DNA from: Rhodothermaceae bacterium
Lineage (GTDB): Bacteria; Bacteroidota; Rhodothermia; Rhodothermales; Bin80
Assembly: GCA_009838195.1 (NCBI GenBank)
Contig: VXSC01000044.1
Location: 1-64,000, forward strand
Direction: 5' to 3'
Length of the DNA: 64,000 bases
Positions 55,763 to 64,000 of the stretch are shown piece by piece. A program made the position numbers and the translations under genes. The stretch's first letter is position 1. Each line of letters opens with the position of its first letter. The notes beneath the pieces are model-generated. The model worked only from the letters and a program-made list of their open reading frames with translations, did not search any database and was not told where the DNA came from.

Positions 55763-58582
55763 TTACATGAGCGAGAAGTACCCCTTATTAAAATCCAATG
55801 GATTAAACGAGGCACGTACTTCCAAGTCCAAATAATGCAGTAGCCGGAACTGAAGCCCCATCCCGAGCCCCGCCGACCAGTTGCCACGATAATCTGGGCT
55901 GACAACTACTCTCTGTATAAATCCATACACGTAGAGAACCTTGAAGTATGAAGGCACGGTCAGGAATCCATTTTGTATGTACCAAACAGGTTGCAGAATT
56001 TCTGCATCAACCCGAACGTGCGCTCCCCTGCCCAGAAATGCTTCGTGCCCCCTGGGAAGAACTAACGACCGGCTATATACCCCGGCACCATTTTGAGACA
56101 ATAGAGACGCACCCAGTATCATACTTGTGTTCGATCTCCGGGAAATGGACCAGTACTGGTTTAGTCTCATGTAGAAACCCGTCCGTCTGGGATCACGTTC
56201 TCGGATCACATCTGCACGTCCATATATCCCAAGAACTGTCCCTCTGTTTGGCCGCACGTCCCGTGTATTCTGCTGCAAGCCAACGGCAAGTAAAATACCT
56301 ATATCCACGCGCGTGCTGCGCTCCCATTCAGCAAGGGATTGACGTGTATCTCTTCGATACGGAACTGGATTCTCATCCAGGCTGAACCACCGTGTCCGCT
56401 CACTGCGTACACCTGCGAGGATGCTGGCATAACTATGACGCACATTCGCTTCAAAGCGAAGTGGGAGGGTGAATGTCATTCCAATCCCCCTGGATTGCTC
56501 TCCATAGGTGATATCCCGGATGGATTCTTTTCCATCTTCCTGCGTCAGGACCCTAGCAATGGCAACATCAGGCTGGCTATAGACGTCAATAGTTGCGACC
56601 ACCGGACGAAAAACTGCACTCACCTCCGCCCGCCCCCATAGCTTTCGTGCCTGTACGGTTGTCTCCATCGCATAGGTGCGACGGCGAAGAGGATCACTCC
56701 CATGGATTGAGAGTCCGCCACCCAGCCCCAATCTTCTTTCTGGAGTATCGTTTGACCACACACCTACAGGGAGAAACATCCGAGGAAAAAGCCTTTCCCA
56801 TGATTTGTATGGCTCGTGAGTGAAATCTTTCGGTAATCCCAACCTGGAGGAAATCTTGGGCAACTCACTCACGGGCGTAAGGGGTACTTCGACCCACTCT
56901 TCTGGGGCAAATTCCACAGCCACAACATTATAGCGCTCATGCTGGTAATCAACATAAACGAGGGTGCGATTATCCTCAGAGAGGATAGGGTCTAGTGCCC
57001 CGTACAGGACATCTGAAAGCTGCAGTGTGCGCTTCGATTCCAGGTCATGACATAATACGTTGGTTACGCTACCCAACTCTGCGGTGAAGAGGAGGTATCG
57101 TCCATCCGAACTCCATGAGAGCTCACGAATCGCTGCACCATCGATGAAAATCCATGGCTCCAGCACCCCGCTTGAATCCGCACGATAAATTGCCTGCGCC
57201 CGATCATGTCGAACCAGGACGGCAGTGGTTTCCGCCGAGGGCGCGATCTGGATAAGATCTGCCTGACTTCGGCCGCGAATCGTCTGAATACCGCCAACTG
57301 CATCAACCTCAATCCAGGTGTTGCGCTGTCCATCATTTTGAAGTGCCCAAATACCGGAGGAGCTCTGTACAGGGACATGGGCACGAGCTCCTTGAGTTAG
57401 ACGTCTCTCCCGATTCTCAGATAGATCGTACTCGAATATATCTGCAGATGAAGCCAGCGTCGAAAACCGGTCTGGAACATAGCGGGAATAGAGTATGACA
57501 CTATCTGCTACGCTAAACCATGCATCTTCCGGTAACTGGACGGAGTGAATTCGTTTCGTGGCTCCGCTCTCAATATCCAGACTATACAGTCCCGGAGTTT
57601 CATTTAGTCCTCTCCGGTATACGACGAGTGTCGAATCATTCAACCATTGTGGCCGACGCTGCAGGATACCCGGACTTTCTACAATGGGCTCTTGCAACCT
57701 TGGACGTCGATGGACTAGCGTAGTCGACGTCTCCTGCCGAAACTCAGTAACCAATTCACTTAAAGGCTGGCCAGTTGTGCGACGTAAATCCAACCCCGTT
57801 GATCGGACTGGGTTACGAAACCGCTGGGTCCGCATCTTTTCAAAGAAGAGGCCCTGGTCCTTTGAATACTGCCAAGCGAAAAAGTTGGCACCTCCGATAT
57901 AGTGACGATTGGCGTGAAAACCATACCGGGACGACTCGAAGAGCTGTGACAGGCTCCATGGGCGCTCAGATGCCGCTGCGGCTCGGTACTGCATCTGAAA
58001 TCGAGCATCATTCAACCGCCCCGCGCCGTGAGGTCCTGGGCTCTCAAAATAAACTGCAGCTCCTTCATTCAGGCCTGGCGGCAAAGACAAATTCAATGCG
58101 CGCGCAGCGTCGGGTGCAAACCAATGAAGGACCTTTCCCACCCCCCACGGCCCGCTTGCCTGCGCTTGTGTGGCATGTACCAGTTCATGCGTCGCAACTG
58201 CTTCAATCCATGAATGGGACCTTGTCCCTATCCGGTTTCCCTTAATGTGAGGAACTTCGATCTCTTGTCGAAATGGATGGGTATGGACGTACCCGTTGGC
58301 TCGATCACTGGAGTTGTTCAGGATCACCGGCATCCACATCTTCCCAGCCAACCCGGAAAGAGACTGTGCCTCGGGGAGTGTTCGCTCTAAGATGAGCGCA
58401 GTCTGCCAAGCCTCTACCTCACTTCCTTCTTCAAAAATGATCTCAAAATGCTGTGCCTTATGGACGCGATATTTACTCCCCAGCGGCCGCACAACAGGTT
58501 CGTAGTATTGCCCCAGAACAGACGAGGGGACCAGGAATGCAATCGTAAAAGCAATCAGAGATTTTGACAGCCTGTGAACCAT
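55763..58582 (-). CDS. Zinc-peptidase / beta-propeller / outer-membrane barrel protein
   Basis: This 939-residue protein has a signal peptide (ending SSVLGQ). Residues about 25-280 form a gluzincin-like metallopeptidase domain. The motif AVATHELVHATQA has His132, Glu133 and His136, and NEGAAVYFE offers Glu173 as the third ligand. Residues about 300-600 show TolB/WD40-like blades (RRPQWLNDSTLVVYRRG, LSWSSDGRYLLFTAE). Residues about 640-939 are beta-rich (WSAGLGMGLQFRLLHYLDLEV) and end ...GYFSLM, compatible with an outer-membrane barrel. I infer a cell-surface protease with a propeller adaptor; each domain class is known but I do not recognise this combination. Two hairpins lie in its leader. 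Confidence 0.8.
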   Translation of the reverse strand: MVHRLSKSLIAFTIAFLVPSSVLGQYYEPVVRPLGSKYRVHKAQHFEIIFEEGSEVEAWQTALILERTLPEAQSLSGLAGKMWMPVILNNSSDRANGYVHTHPFRQEIEVPHIKGNRIGTRSHSWIEAVATHELVHATQAQASGPWGVGKVLHWFAPDAARALNLSLPPGLNEGAAVYFESPGPHGAGRLNDARFQMQYRAAAASERPWSLSQLFESSRYGFHANRHYIGGANFFAWQYSKDQGLFFEKMRTQRFRNPVRSTGLDLRRTTGQPLSELVTEFRQETSTTLVHRRPRLQEPIVESPGILQRRPQWLNDSTLVVYRRGLNETPGLYSLDIESGATKRIHSVQLPEDAWFSVADSVILYSRYVPDRFSTLASSADIFEYDLSENRERRLTQGARAHVPVQSSSGIWALQNDGQRNTWIEVDAVGGIQTIRGRSQADLIQIAPSAETTAVLVRHDRAQAIYRADSSGVLEPWIFIDGAAIRELSWSSDGRYLLFTAELGSVTNVLCHDLESKRTLQLSDVLYGALDPILSEDNRTLVYVDYQHERYNVVAVEFAPEEWVEVPLTPVSELPKISSRLGLPKDFTHEPYKSWERLFPRMFLPVGVWSNDTPERRLGLGGGLSIHGSDPLRRRTYAMETTVQARKLWGRAEVSAVFRPVVATIDVYSQPDVAIARVLTQEDGKESIRDITYGEQSRGIGMTFTLPLRFEANVRHSYASILAGVRSERTRWFSLDENPVPYRRDTRQSLAEWERSTRVDIGILLAVGLQQNTRDVRPNRGTVLGIYGRADVIRERDPRRTGFYMRLNQYWSISRRSNTSMILGASLLSQNGAGVYSRSLVLPRGHEAFLGRGAHVRVDAEILQPVWYIQNGFLTVPSYFKVLYVYGFIQRVVVSPDYRGNWSAGLGMGLQFRLLHYLDLEVRASFNPLDFNKGYFSLM

Positions 58583-58601
58583 GCGAACAAAGATTGAACC
58601 G

Positions 58602-58621
58602 ATTGAGCACGAACGCTCAAT
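58602..58621 (-). promoter_or_regulatory. Perfect hairpin/inverted repeat upstream of the peptidase-barrel gene
   Basis: ATTGAGC and GCTCAAT form a perfect 7-bp inverted repeat with a 6-nt spacer, 20-39 nt upstream of the ATG at 58582. It could be an operator or a structured leader. A second, similar hairpin (TCAGAAG/CTTCTGA) lies further upstream at about 58681-58700. Neither is followed by a T-tract on the minus strand, so termination is unlikely. Confidence 0.3.
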
Positions 58622-58745
58622 TATCTCTCATTGGATCACCATCGATCGTGAGGTTAAGATTCGGGAACAGACGGACTCTTTCAGAAGATAGGCCTTCTGA
58701 GGTAGCCTTGTGCTTGATCGGGTATACCCACATCTCAGAAGAAAG

Positions 58746-58831
58746 CGGAGGGGGAGGGATTCGAACCCCCGGTAGGCAATGCCTACAATGGTTTTCGAGA
58801 CCACCCCGTTCGACCACTCCGGCACCCCTCC
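58746..58831 (-). tRNA. tRNA-Ser (anticodon CGA)
   Basis: An 86-nt class II tRNA fits by eye: acceptor GGAGGGG/CCCCTCC and a D-arm CCG...CGG. The anticodon stem-loop GTGGT-CTCGAAA-ACCAT has anticodon CGA (reads UCG). A long variable arm GTAGGC-ATT-GCCTAC and T-arm GGGGG-TTCGAAT-CCCTC follow, with discriminator G. The long variable arm confirms serine. CCA is not encoded. It lies 41 bp downstream of alaS on the same strand and may share its transcript. Confidence 0.95.
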
Positions 58832-58872
58832 GAAACGCCCGTCAACGAACACGGAAAGTGGTTTGTTCGTGA

Positions 58873-61746
58873 TTATGCCGATGCAGGCAATACGCTGCGA
58901 ATCAACTCTGGTGCATTCTCGAGCACAGCACCTAGCTTTTCAGGCTCTCGTCCACCCGCTGTGGCAAGCTCCGGCCGGCCCCCGCCCCCACCGCCAATTT
59001 GACGCGCAAAGTGACCAGCTATCTTCCCTGCATTCACGCCCTTGGATAATAAGTCATCCGTCACAACAGCCACCAAATAAGCTTTTTGCCCACCGGGATC
59101 CCTTGCACCCAAGATCCCTACACTGGATGCATTCAGGCGCTGCCGTAGCTCCTGCCCCTGTGCCCGCAACATATCCATATCTGCATCGTCAATCTGCCCG
59201 GTAGCCAAATGAATATCATCTACGGTGACCATACTGTTTAGTACTCCATCCAACTGCGCGGAAAGTCGCTCATGACGAAGTTTTTCCACCTCCTTCTGAA
59301 GGAGACGATTCGCCTCAAGGAGCTCTGCCACAGACTCCTCCACGGGGCGCTTTAATCCCCTGAACTGCCTTCTGGTTTGCTCCAGTGAGGTCCGCTCCCG
59401 AGTCACCATATCGACTGCATCCACTCCCGCTATGGCTTCAACGCGGCGGACCCCCGTGGCAATCGAGCCTTCGGATTGCAATATGAAAAGTCCTATTTCA
59501 CCCGTGGCTTGCACATGAGTCCCCCCACATAATTCTACAGAGAACGCTGGATCGAACGTGACCACGCGAACCACATCCCCATACTTCTCTCCAAAGAGTG
59601 CTGTTGCCCCTCGTGCCAATGCTTCTTTGTAGGGAACCTCTGGATCAATTTCCGCAGCAATATTTCGCTGTATCTGCTCATTGACCCGATCCTGGACACG
59701 TCGTAGATCCTCCACACTTACCCGCTCATAGTGATTGAAATCAAACCGTAGATGTCCTTCTGCGACTAGCGACCCCCTCTGCTCTGCTCCAGGCCCTAGA
59801 ACCTCTCGTAATGCGGCATGCATCAGGTGTGTTGCCGTATGATGCTTTGCAATTCGATGACGACGCTCTGCATCTACGATAGCCGTTACTGGGCACTTCA
59901 GCGTCGATGGAAAGCGATCCACCCTGTGAGTAATCTGACTTCCCACAATCTGCGTGTCTGTCACCTGGATCACTTCACCATCGAAATTAAGTGTTCCAGT
60001 ATCTCCAATCTGTCCTCCTTTTTCCGCATAGAAAGGACTCCGGTCCAGTACGATGACTCCCGCATCTTCGTCCGATGCAATAACTCGCGCCCCTTCCAGA
60101 GTGGTCTGCTCGTAGCCAACAAACTCCGACTTGTGGCTTCCATCTACCTTCCCGATTGACTGAACTACGGCTTCTGTAGATTTCGCACTGCGTGCGCGGT
60201 GCCTCTGCTCTGCCATCAACTCTTCAAAGCGTGACATATCGACCCGGCGCCCCCGCTCACGGGCCATGAGCTGCGTCAGATCAATGGGGAACCCATAGGT
60301 GTCATGCAATAGAAATGCAACCTCTCCCGGGATACGGCTCAGTTTAACGACCGAGACAAACCGGCGAAGCATTTCGCCTGGCACAGCCCTGTCCATCGTA
60401 CTTGCGTAGGCTTTCCGTAAGAGATCCTGGGCCGAGGCATCTTCCCGTAATTGGTCTACGAACGCGTCTTCCTCCTCAGAAGTGACCCCATCTATATAAT
60501 CGCATACCCGATCAAACAGTGCCAATCCACGTCCTAGTGTGTGCAAGAATGCACGCTCTTCCCCGCGAATATTTTCTGTGACAAGCTTCTCTCTAGTGCG
60601 CAATTCTGGGAAAATCTCCGCAAGAGATTCAATCACAACGGGCACCAAGCGACAAAGGAATGGCTCCTTGATCTTCAGAGTGGTGTATCCATAGCGTACT
60701 GCACGGCGCAGGATCCTGCGAATCACATATCCCCGCCCCACATTCCCGGGGACGACCCCATCCGCAACAGCGACTACGGTCCCGCGAATATGATCTACAA
60801 CCACCCGCATTGCCACTCGGATCGCATCTATGTCCAGCGCAGAATCAATATCATCATAACCTCGGATACCAGAGACCGGGGTTAATTCAGCCAATTGATC
60901 CAAAAGCTCCCTAAACGCGTCCGTATCATAGGTACTAATCTTGCCCTGCATCACCGCCGCAAGACGCTCTAAACCCATGCCTGTATCTACATGACGGGCA
61001 GTTAATGGGAGCAGATTCACCGAAGATTGGGCAGTGTCAGTCGAAGTACTCTTGCTGGGCGATGGCTTGTTCACCTGAGCGTCATACTGGATAAACACCA
61101 GATTCCACAGCTCAATCACTGTCGGGAGGTCTTGGTTTACACATTCATGCCCGGGAATTTGCTGGCGCAATTCATCAGGACGCAGATCAATATGGATTTC
61201 GGAGCAGGGGCCGCAGGGGCCTGTCTCCCCCATCATCCAGAAGTTATCTTTCGTACTACCGTACAAAACCTGATTCTCGGGGAGATAGCGCCTCCACAAA
61301 GTGGCAGCCTCTTCATCCGCAGCAAGGTTCAAAGCAACATCGCCCTTATGTACAGTCGCATACAGTCGATCTTCGGGAAGTTTCCAGCGGTTTACCAATA
61401 GCTCCCAGGCCATGTCAATCGCTTCCTCCTTGAAGTAATCCCCGAAGCTCCAATTGCCGAGCATTTCGAAGAAAGTATGATGGTACGTATCATGTCCCAC
61501 CTCTTCGAGATCATTATGCTTTCCAGATACCCGCAGACACTTTTGGGTATCTGCCGCGCGAACATACGACCGCGTTTCCTGCCCCAGGAAGATCTCTTTG
61601 AACTGCGCCATTCCTGAGTTGATAAAGAGCAGCGTAGGATCATCCGCAGGGACCAGAGAGGCACTTGGAACAATCATATGCCCCTTCTCACGAAAAAACT
61701 CCAAAAATTCCGCTCGAATCTGTGCAGTGCTTTTGTATGTCGCCAT
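58873..61746 (-). CDS. alaS: Alanyl-tRNA synthetase
   Basis: This 957-residue class II synthetase charges tRNA-Ala. The N-terminal catalytic motif is FINSGMAQFKEIFLG (about 40-54). The editing-domain zinc site shows HTATHLMHAAL (about 630-640) and CGGTHVQATG (about 735-745). A C-Ala domain carries a GGGGGGRPELATAGG segment near the end. It is longer than the about 875 residues of E. coli AlaRS. The extra length appears mainly between catalytic and editing parts and is not visibly a foreign domain. No SD precedes the ATG. tRNA-Ser follows downstream. Confidence 0.98.
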   Translation of the reverse strand: MATYKSTAQIRAEFLEFFREKGHMIVPSASLVPADDPTLLFINSGMAQFKEIFLGQETRSYVRAADTQKCLRVSGKHNDLEEVGHDTYHHTFFEMLGNWSFGDYFKEEAIDMAWELLVNRWKLPEDRLYATVHKGDVALNLAADEEAATLWRRYLPENQVLYGSTKDNFWMMGETGPCGPCSEIHIDLRPDELRQQIPGHECVNQDLPTVIELWNLVFIQYDAQVNKPSPSKSTSTDTAQSSVNLLPLTARHVDTGMGLERLAAVMQGKISTYDTDAFRELLDQLAELTPVSGIRGYDDIDSALDIDAIRVAMRVVVDHIRGTVVAVADGVVPGNVGRGYVIRRILRRAVRYGYTTLKIKEPFLCRLVPVVIESLAEIFPELRTREKLVTENIRGEERAFLHTLGRGLALFDRVCDYIDGVTSEEEDAFVDQLREDASAQDLLRKAYASTMDRAVPGEMLRRFVSVVKLSRIPGEVAFLLHDTYGFPIDLTQLMARERGRRVDMSRFEELMAEQRHRARSAKSTEAVVQSIGKVDGSHKSEFVGYEQTTLEGARVIASDEDAGVIVLDRSPFYAEKGGQIGDTGTLNFDGEVIQVTDTQIVGSQITHRVDRFPSTLKCPVTAIVDAERRHRIAKHHTATHLMHAALREVLGPGAEQRGSLVAEGHLRFDFNHYERVSVEDLRRVQDRVNEQIQRNIAAEIDPEVPYKEALARGATALFGEKYGDVVRVVTFDPAFSVELCGGTHVQATGEIGLFILQSEGSIATGVRRVEAIAGVDAVDMVTRERTSLEQTRRQFRGLKRPVEESVAELLEANRLLQKEVEKLRHERLSAQLDGVLNSMVTVDDIHLATGQIDDADMDMLRAQGQELRQRLNASSVGILGARDPGGQKAYLVAVVTDDLLSKGVNAGKIAGHFARQIGGGGGGRPELATAGGREPEKLGAVLENAPELIRSVLPASA

Positions 61747-61894
61747 CAGGGAGAATAATTCACAACCCTATAGAACGCTTAACTGGGGAATCTTGTGCCT
61801 TTTGGCAAAAGCAGAGTACCTCCGACGAGCTGTCTGCAACCTGACTAAGTGTTGTTGCGTACGGCAGGTTCAGCATTTTAAAAAACCCAGCCCA

Positions 61895-62995
61895 ATGTAC
61901 GTACATCCCAAATTCATTCCGGCCGCCTTGACTTTGATCATGATAGCGACCTCGGTTCAGGCGCAAATCACGCTTACTCCAATTGACGAGAAATATGCTG
62001 CTGATGAAGTTCGTGACCTCATGGTTAGCGTTGCAGATGCCGATGTTACCGTCAATACATCCGATGTATCCACTGTTGAGGTACAGGTTACCGTGGAAGG
62101 TGACGACCGTGACAAAGCGATGGACTATTACGAGAAGCAAAATTTCAGTGTTACACTTGACCGTGGAACACTGCATGTGAATTCAAAAAGCGAAAGAACC
62201 CGTGGAACATTGTACGGCTGGCGTAACTCGGTAAATATTCATGTGGCGATCAACATGCCATCCAATATCTCCTCAAATATCCGCACATCTGATGGAGATC
62301 TAGTCATTGGTGAGTTAACCGCTGGAACGACAATTGTGACCAGTGATGGGGATATTGAGGCCGCACGGTTGGAAGGCGCCTCTGTCTCGGTTAAGACCAG
62401 TGATGGAGATATCAGCATTTTAGCTGCCTCCAGCGAAAAAATTGCAATACAGACGTCAGACGGAGATATTGAAGCTGGTTGGTTGGAAGGAGCTTCTATT
62501 TCGGTTAGAACCAGTGATGGCGATCTCAAATTGGGCGATGTTGCTGGTGACCTGCAGATTCAAACCTCTGATGGCGACATCATGATTGACTCCATCAACG
62601 GAAAATTGGACGCAAAAACATCCGACGGAGATCTCGCGATCGGTGAAGTCATCTCATCCAACGCAGAAGTGCGAACCTCTGATGGCGAGATAACCATTGG
62701 AACGGCTACTGGAAGCTTGACGCTCAGAACCAGTGATGGCGATGTGGCATTAGGGCTGATTGATCCCGAAAATATCAACGTGACGATCTCCTCTGGCGAT
62801 GCACTCTTAACAATGCCGCAAAATCTGCCTGCCACACTGAATATCAGAGCAAAAGATATAGAGATGGACTCTTTTTCAAACTTCTCGGGAGACCTTGATG
62901 ACTCACGAGTTGACGGGGACCTCAACGGTGGCGGAGCACTCATTCGAGTGCATATATCTGATGGTGATGTCGTCATGCGTGCGATGGAACAATAG
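61895..62995 (+). CDS. DUF4097-like solenoid protein with (T)SDGD repeats
   Basis: This 366-residue secreted protein has a signal peptide (about 1-24, ending SVQAQ). An N-terminal domain (about 25-125) contains YYEKQNFSVTL and WRNSVNIHVAINMP. A solenoid follows with TSDGD/TSDGE at residues 131, 149, 168, 187, 206, 224, 242, 261 and 279 (period 18-19). Diverged copies SSGD, VDGD and ISDGD come near the C-terminus. DUF4097 repeats form a right-handed beta-helix-like stack; the acidic turns could bind calcium (inference). The frame is open upstream to 61598, but the ATG at 61895 gives the signal peptide. A tandem paralogue follows 81 bp later. Confidence 0.9.
   Translation: MYVHPKFIPAALTLIMIATSVQAQITLTPIDEKYAADEVRDLMVSVADADVTVNTSDVSTVEVQVTVEGDDRDKAMDYYEKQNFSVTLDRGTLHVNSKSERTRGTLYGWRNSVNIHVAINMPSNISSNIRTSDGDLVIGELTAGTTIVTSDGDIEAARLEGASVSVKTSDGDISILAASSEKIAIQTSDGDIEAGWLEGASISVRTSDGDLKLGDVAGDLQIQTSDGDIMIDSINGKLDAKTSDGDLAIGEVISSNAEVRTSDGEITIGTATGSLTLRTSDGDVALGLIDPENINVTISSGDALLTMPQNLPATLNIRAKDIEMDSFSNFSGDLDDSRVDGDLNGGGALIRVHISDGDVVMRAMEQ
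62285..62800 (+). repeat. In-frame repeats encoding the SDGD solenoid
   Basis: Nine consecutive units of about 54-57 bp each carry a conserved ACCAGTGATGG(C/A/G)GA or TCTGATGG-type core that encodes TSDGD. Codons vary among units, so the repeat is maintained at protein level and is not a recent DNA duplication. Confidence 0.85.
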
Positions 62996-63076
62996 GCTCT
63001 CCTGCCAATTGATCGGATTGCTTGTCCGTAATCTACCGTCCTGAACCACGCAGACAAATTTCCAGCCCGAAAAATC

Positions 63077-64000
63077 ATGCGATCCTACTCGAAATACATC
63101 CTGATCACTTCACTGTTTTTGTCGGTTGTCACCTTTGCCAGTGCCCAGGTTGCATTCACTCCGATTGAGCAGCAATTTGATGCCAGTGCCGTTTCTGAAT
63201 TGATTATTGATGCACCGAATGCCAACATCACAATCAATACATCAAACCGGTCGGATATAGCCCTCCAAGTCGTGGTGACGGGGAAAAACCAGGAGAGAGT
63301 AGATGATTACTACGAAAGCCAGTATTTTGACCTGACTCTTGAAGAAGGAGCGTTACAACTACTCTCGGAGCCTGACTGGATTAAATTAGATCGTCGTAGT
63401 TGGCGTAACCCACCAACTATTGACGTGGCTATTGCTATGCCTCCAACCGTGTACTCCCAGCTTCGTACACACACTGGGGAGGTACTGGTAAATGAGCTCA
63501 GGGCTGGGGCAGAAATCAGGACATCCAACGGAAAGATCGCTGTCGATTCGATTTCCGGGGGGCCGATAAAACTACGAAGTTCCGATGGACACATCACCGC
63601 CAAAGAGCTCCGGGGATCATCTGTGACTGCCAGAACGATTAATGGCAACATTGTTGTAAACCTTCTTCACAGCGAAGATACAGAGATTCGAACCTCAGAC
63701 GGAAGCATCACCGCCGACAAGATACACGGCACTTCTGTGTCAGCAAGATCGATTAATGGCAGCATCGAGATTGGGGAACTGACATCTAAAAGAGACCTCC
63801 TCCTTCAGAGCTCAGATGGAAACATAACGACCAAACAAATTGATGCTTGGGCTCTGACAGCCAAAGCAATAAATGGCAATGTCAATTTGGGACGGGTATC
63901 CAGTGATCATGCCGAAATACGAACCTCCGATGGATTGATCAGTGTGGAGAAGTTTCAAGGCTCCTCCGTGTCAGCCAGATCAATTAACGGTAACATCAAG
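63077..64000 (+). CDS. DUF4097-like solenoid protein, alternating SDG/ING repeats (3' end beyond window)
   Basis: 308 codons are visible from the ATG at 63077 with no stop. A signal peptide (ending FASAQ) is followed by an N-terminal domain homologous to the upstream protein (FTPIEQQFDAS, DDYYESQYFDLTLEEG, SWRNPPTIDVAIAMP). The solenoid repeats from about residue 150 alternate between (R/Q)(T/S)SDG-x-I and (R/K)(T/S/A)ING-x-I, giving a double unit of about 38 residues. The upstream paralogue is uniform TSDGD. The pair arose by tandem duplication (inference). The C-terminus and any anchor lie outside the window. Confidence 0.9.
   Translation, partial: MRSYSKYILITSLFLSVVTFASAQVAFTPIEQQFDASAVSELIIDAPNANITINTSNRSDIALQVVVTGKNQERVDDYYESQYFDLTLEEGALQLLSEPDWIKLDRRSWRNPPTIDVAIAMPPTVYSQLRTHTGEVLVNELRAGAEIRTSNGKIAVDSISGGPIKLRSSDGHITAKELRGSSVTARTINGNIVVNLLHSEDTEIRTSDGSITADKIHGTSVSARSINGSIEIGELTSKRDLLLQSSDGNITTKQIDAWALTAKAINGNVNLGRVSSDHAEIRTSDGLISVEKFQGSSVSARSINGNIK

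Noticed and set aside
62285-62800. Regularly spaced repeats that could suggest CRISPR
   Set aside because: Repeats are in frame, vary in codons and encode TSDGD. No constant direct repeat with unique spacers.

Overview
The window looks like an ordinary chromosomal segment of a Bacteroidota/Rhodothermota-type (FCB group) bacterium with mid-range GC. Support comes from a TonB-dependent receptor paired with a DUF4249 protein, a DUF4835 (PorD-like) protein, several 6-bladed beta-propeller proteins, a CysXXCys-less Mrp ATPase of the type common in Bacteroidota, an ATP-dependent PEP carboxykinase and a FloA flotillin. Most starts lack a Shine-Dalgarno sequence. A few have a TAnnTTTG-like element only 4-6 nt upstream of the ATG, which hints at leaderless starts. 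Placement in Rhodothermia rather than classical Bacteroidia is inference. I saw no phage, insertion sequence, CRISPR array or integrase.

Layout. 1-2.1 kb: truncated DapA-family aldolase and galactokinase (minus strand). 2.1-6.2 kb: three overlapping genes, one GcvT-like and two PYROXD2-like FAD oxidoreductases. 6.3-10 kb: HtrA lipoprotein protease, beta-propeller lipoprotein and Mg-chelatase-like AAA+ ATPase, linked by stop/start overlaps. 10-15.3 kb: small membrane protein, secreted beta-propeller protein, GT2 glycosyltransferase, IlvE, and an amidohydrolase-DUF2911 fusion. 15.3-19.1 kb: UvrB, ribosomal protein L31, pyrimidine-nucleoside phosphorylase. 19.1-23.4 kb: envelope-stress neighbourhood with PspA/IM30, a small protein sharing a PspA motif, a two-TM coiled-coil protein, a CNNM/CorC-like protein, and convergent FloA. 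23.4-27.5 kb: MoaC, long-chain acyl-CoA synthetase, PckA. 27.5-33.9 kb: TonB receptor plus DUF4249, pyrR-pyrB, DUF58. 34.5-38 kb: first partner-switching module (phosphatase, kinase, STAS). 38.4-43.3 kb: ammonium transporter, Tsx-like outer-membrane protein, Nfu/Mrp pair, Ppx/GppA. 43.4-48 kb: a membrane protein with three internal repeats, then a second partner-switching module in a different gene order. 48-55.5 kb: UbiE/MenG, biotin carrier, SDR-type epimerase, divergent TonB-receptor-like barrel, M23 peptidase, deformylase, DUF411 and DUF4835. 55.7-61.7 kb: a 939-residue zinc-peptidase/beta-propeller/outer-membrane-barrel protein, tRNA-Ser(CGA) and AlaRS. 61.9-64 kb: two tandem DUF4097-like solenoid proteins, the second cut by the window edge.

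The recurring theme is cell-envelope maintenance and stress sensing: HtrA, PspA cluster, FloA, two phosphatase-driven anti-sigma circuits, M23 peptidase, PorD-like protein and several outer-membrane barrels. Housekeeping metabolism is interspersed. The strongest candidates for undescribed biology are the GcvT/double-FAD-oxidoreductase operon, the PspA neighbourhood, the HELVH peptidase-propeller-barrel protein, the triple-repeat membrane protein, and the tandem SDGD/ING solenoids.
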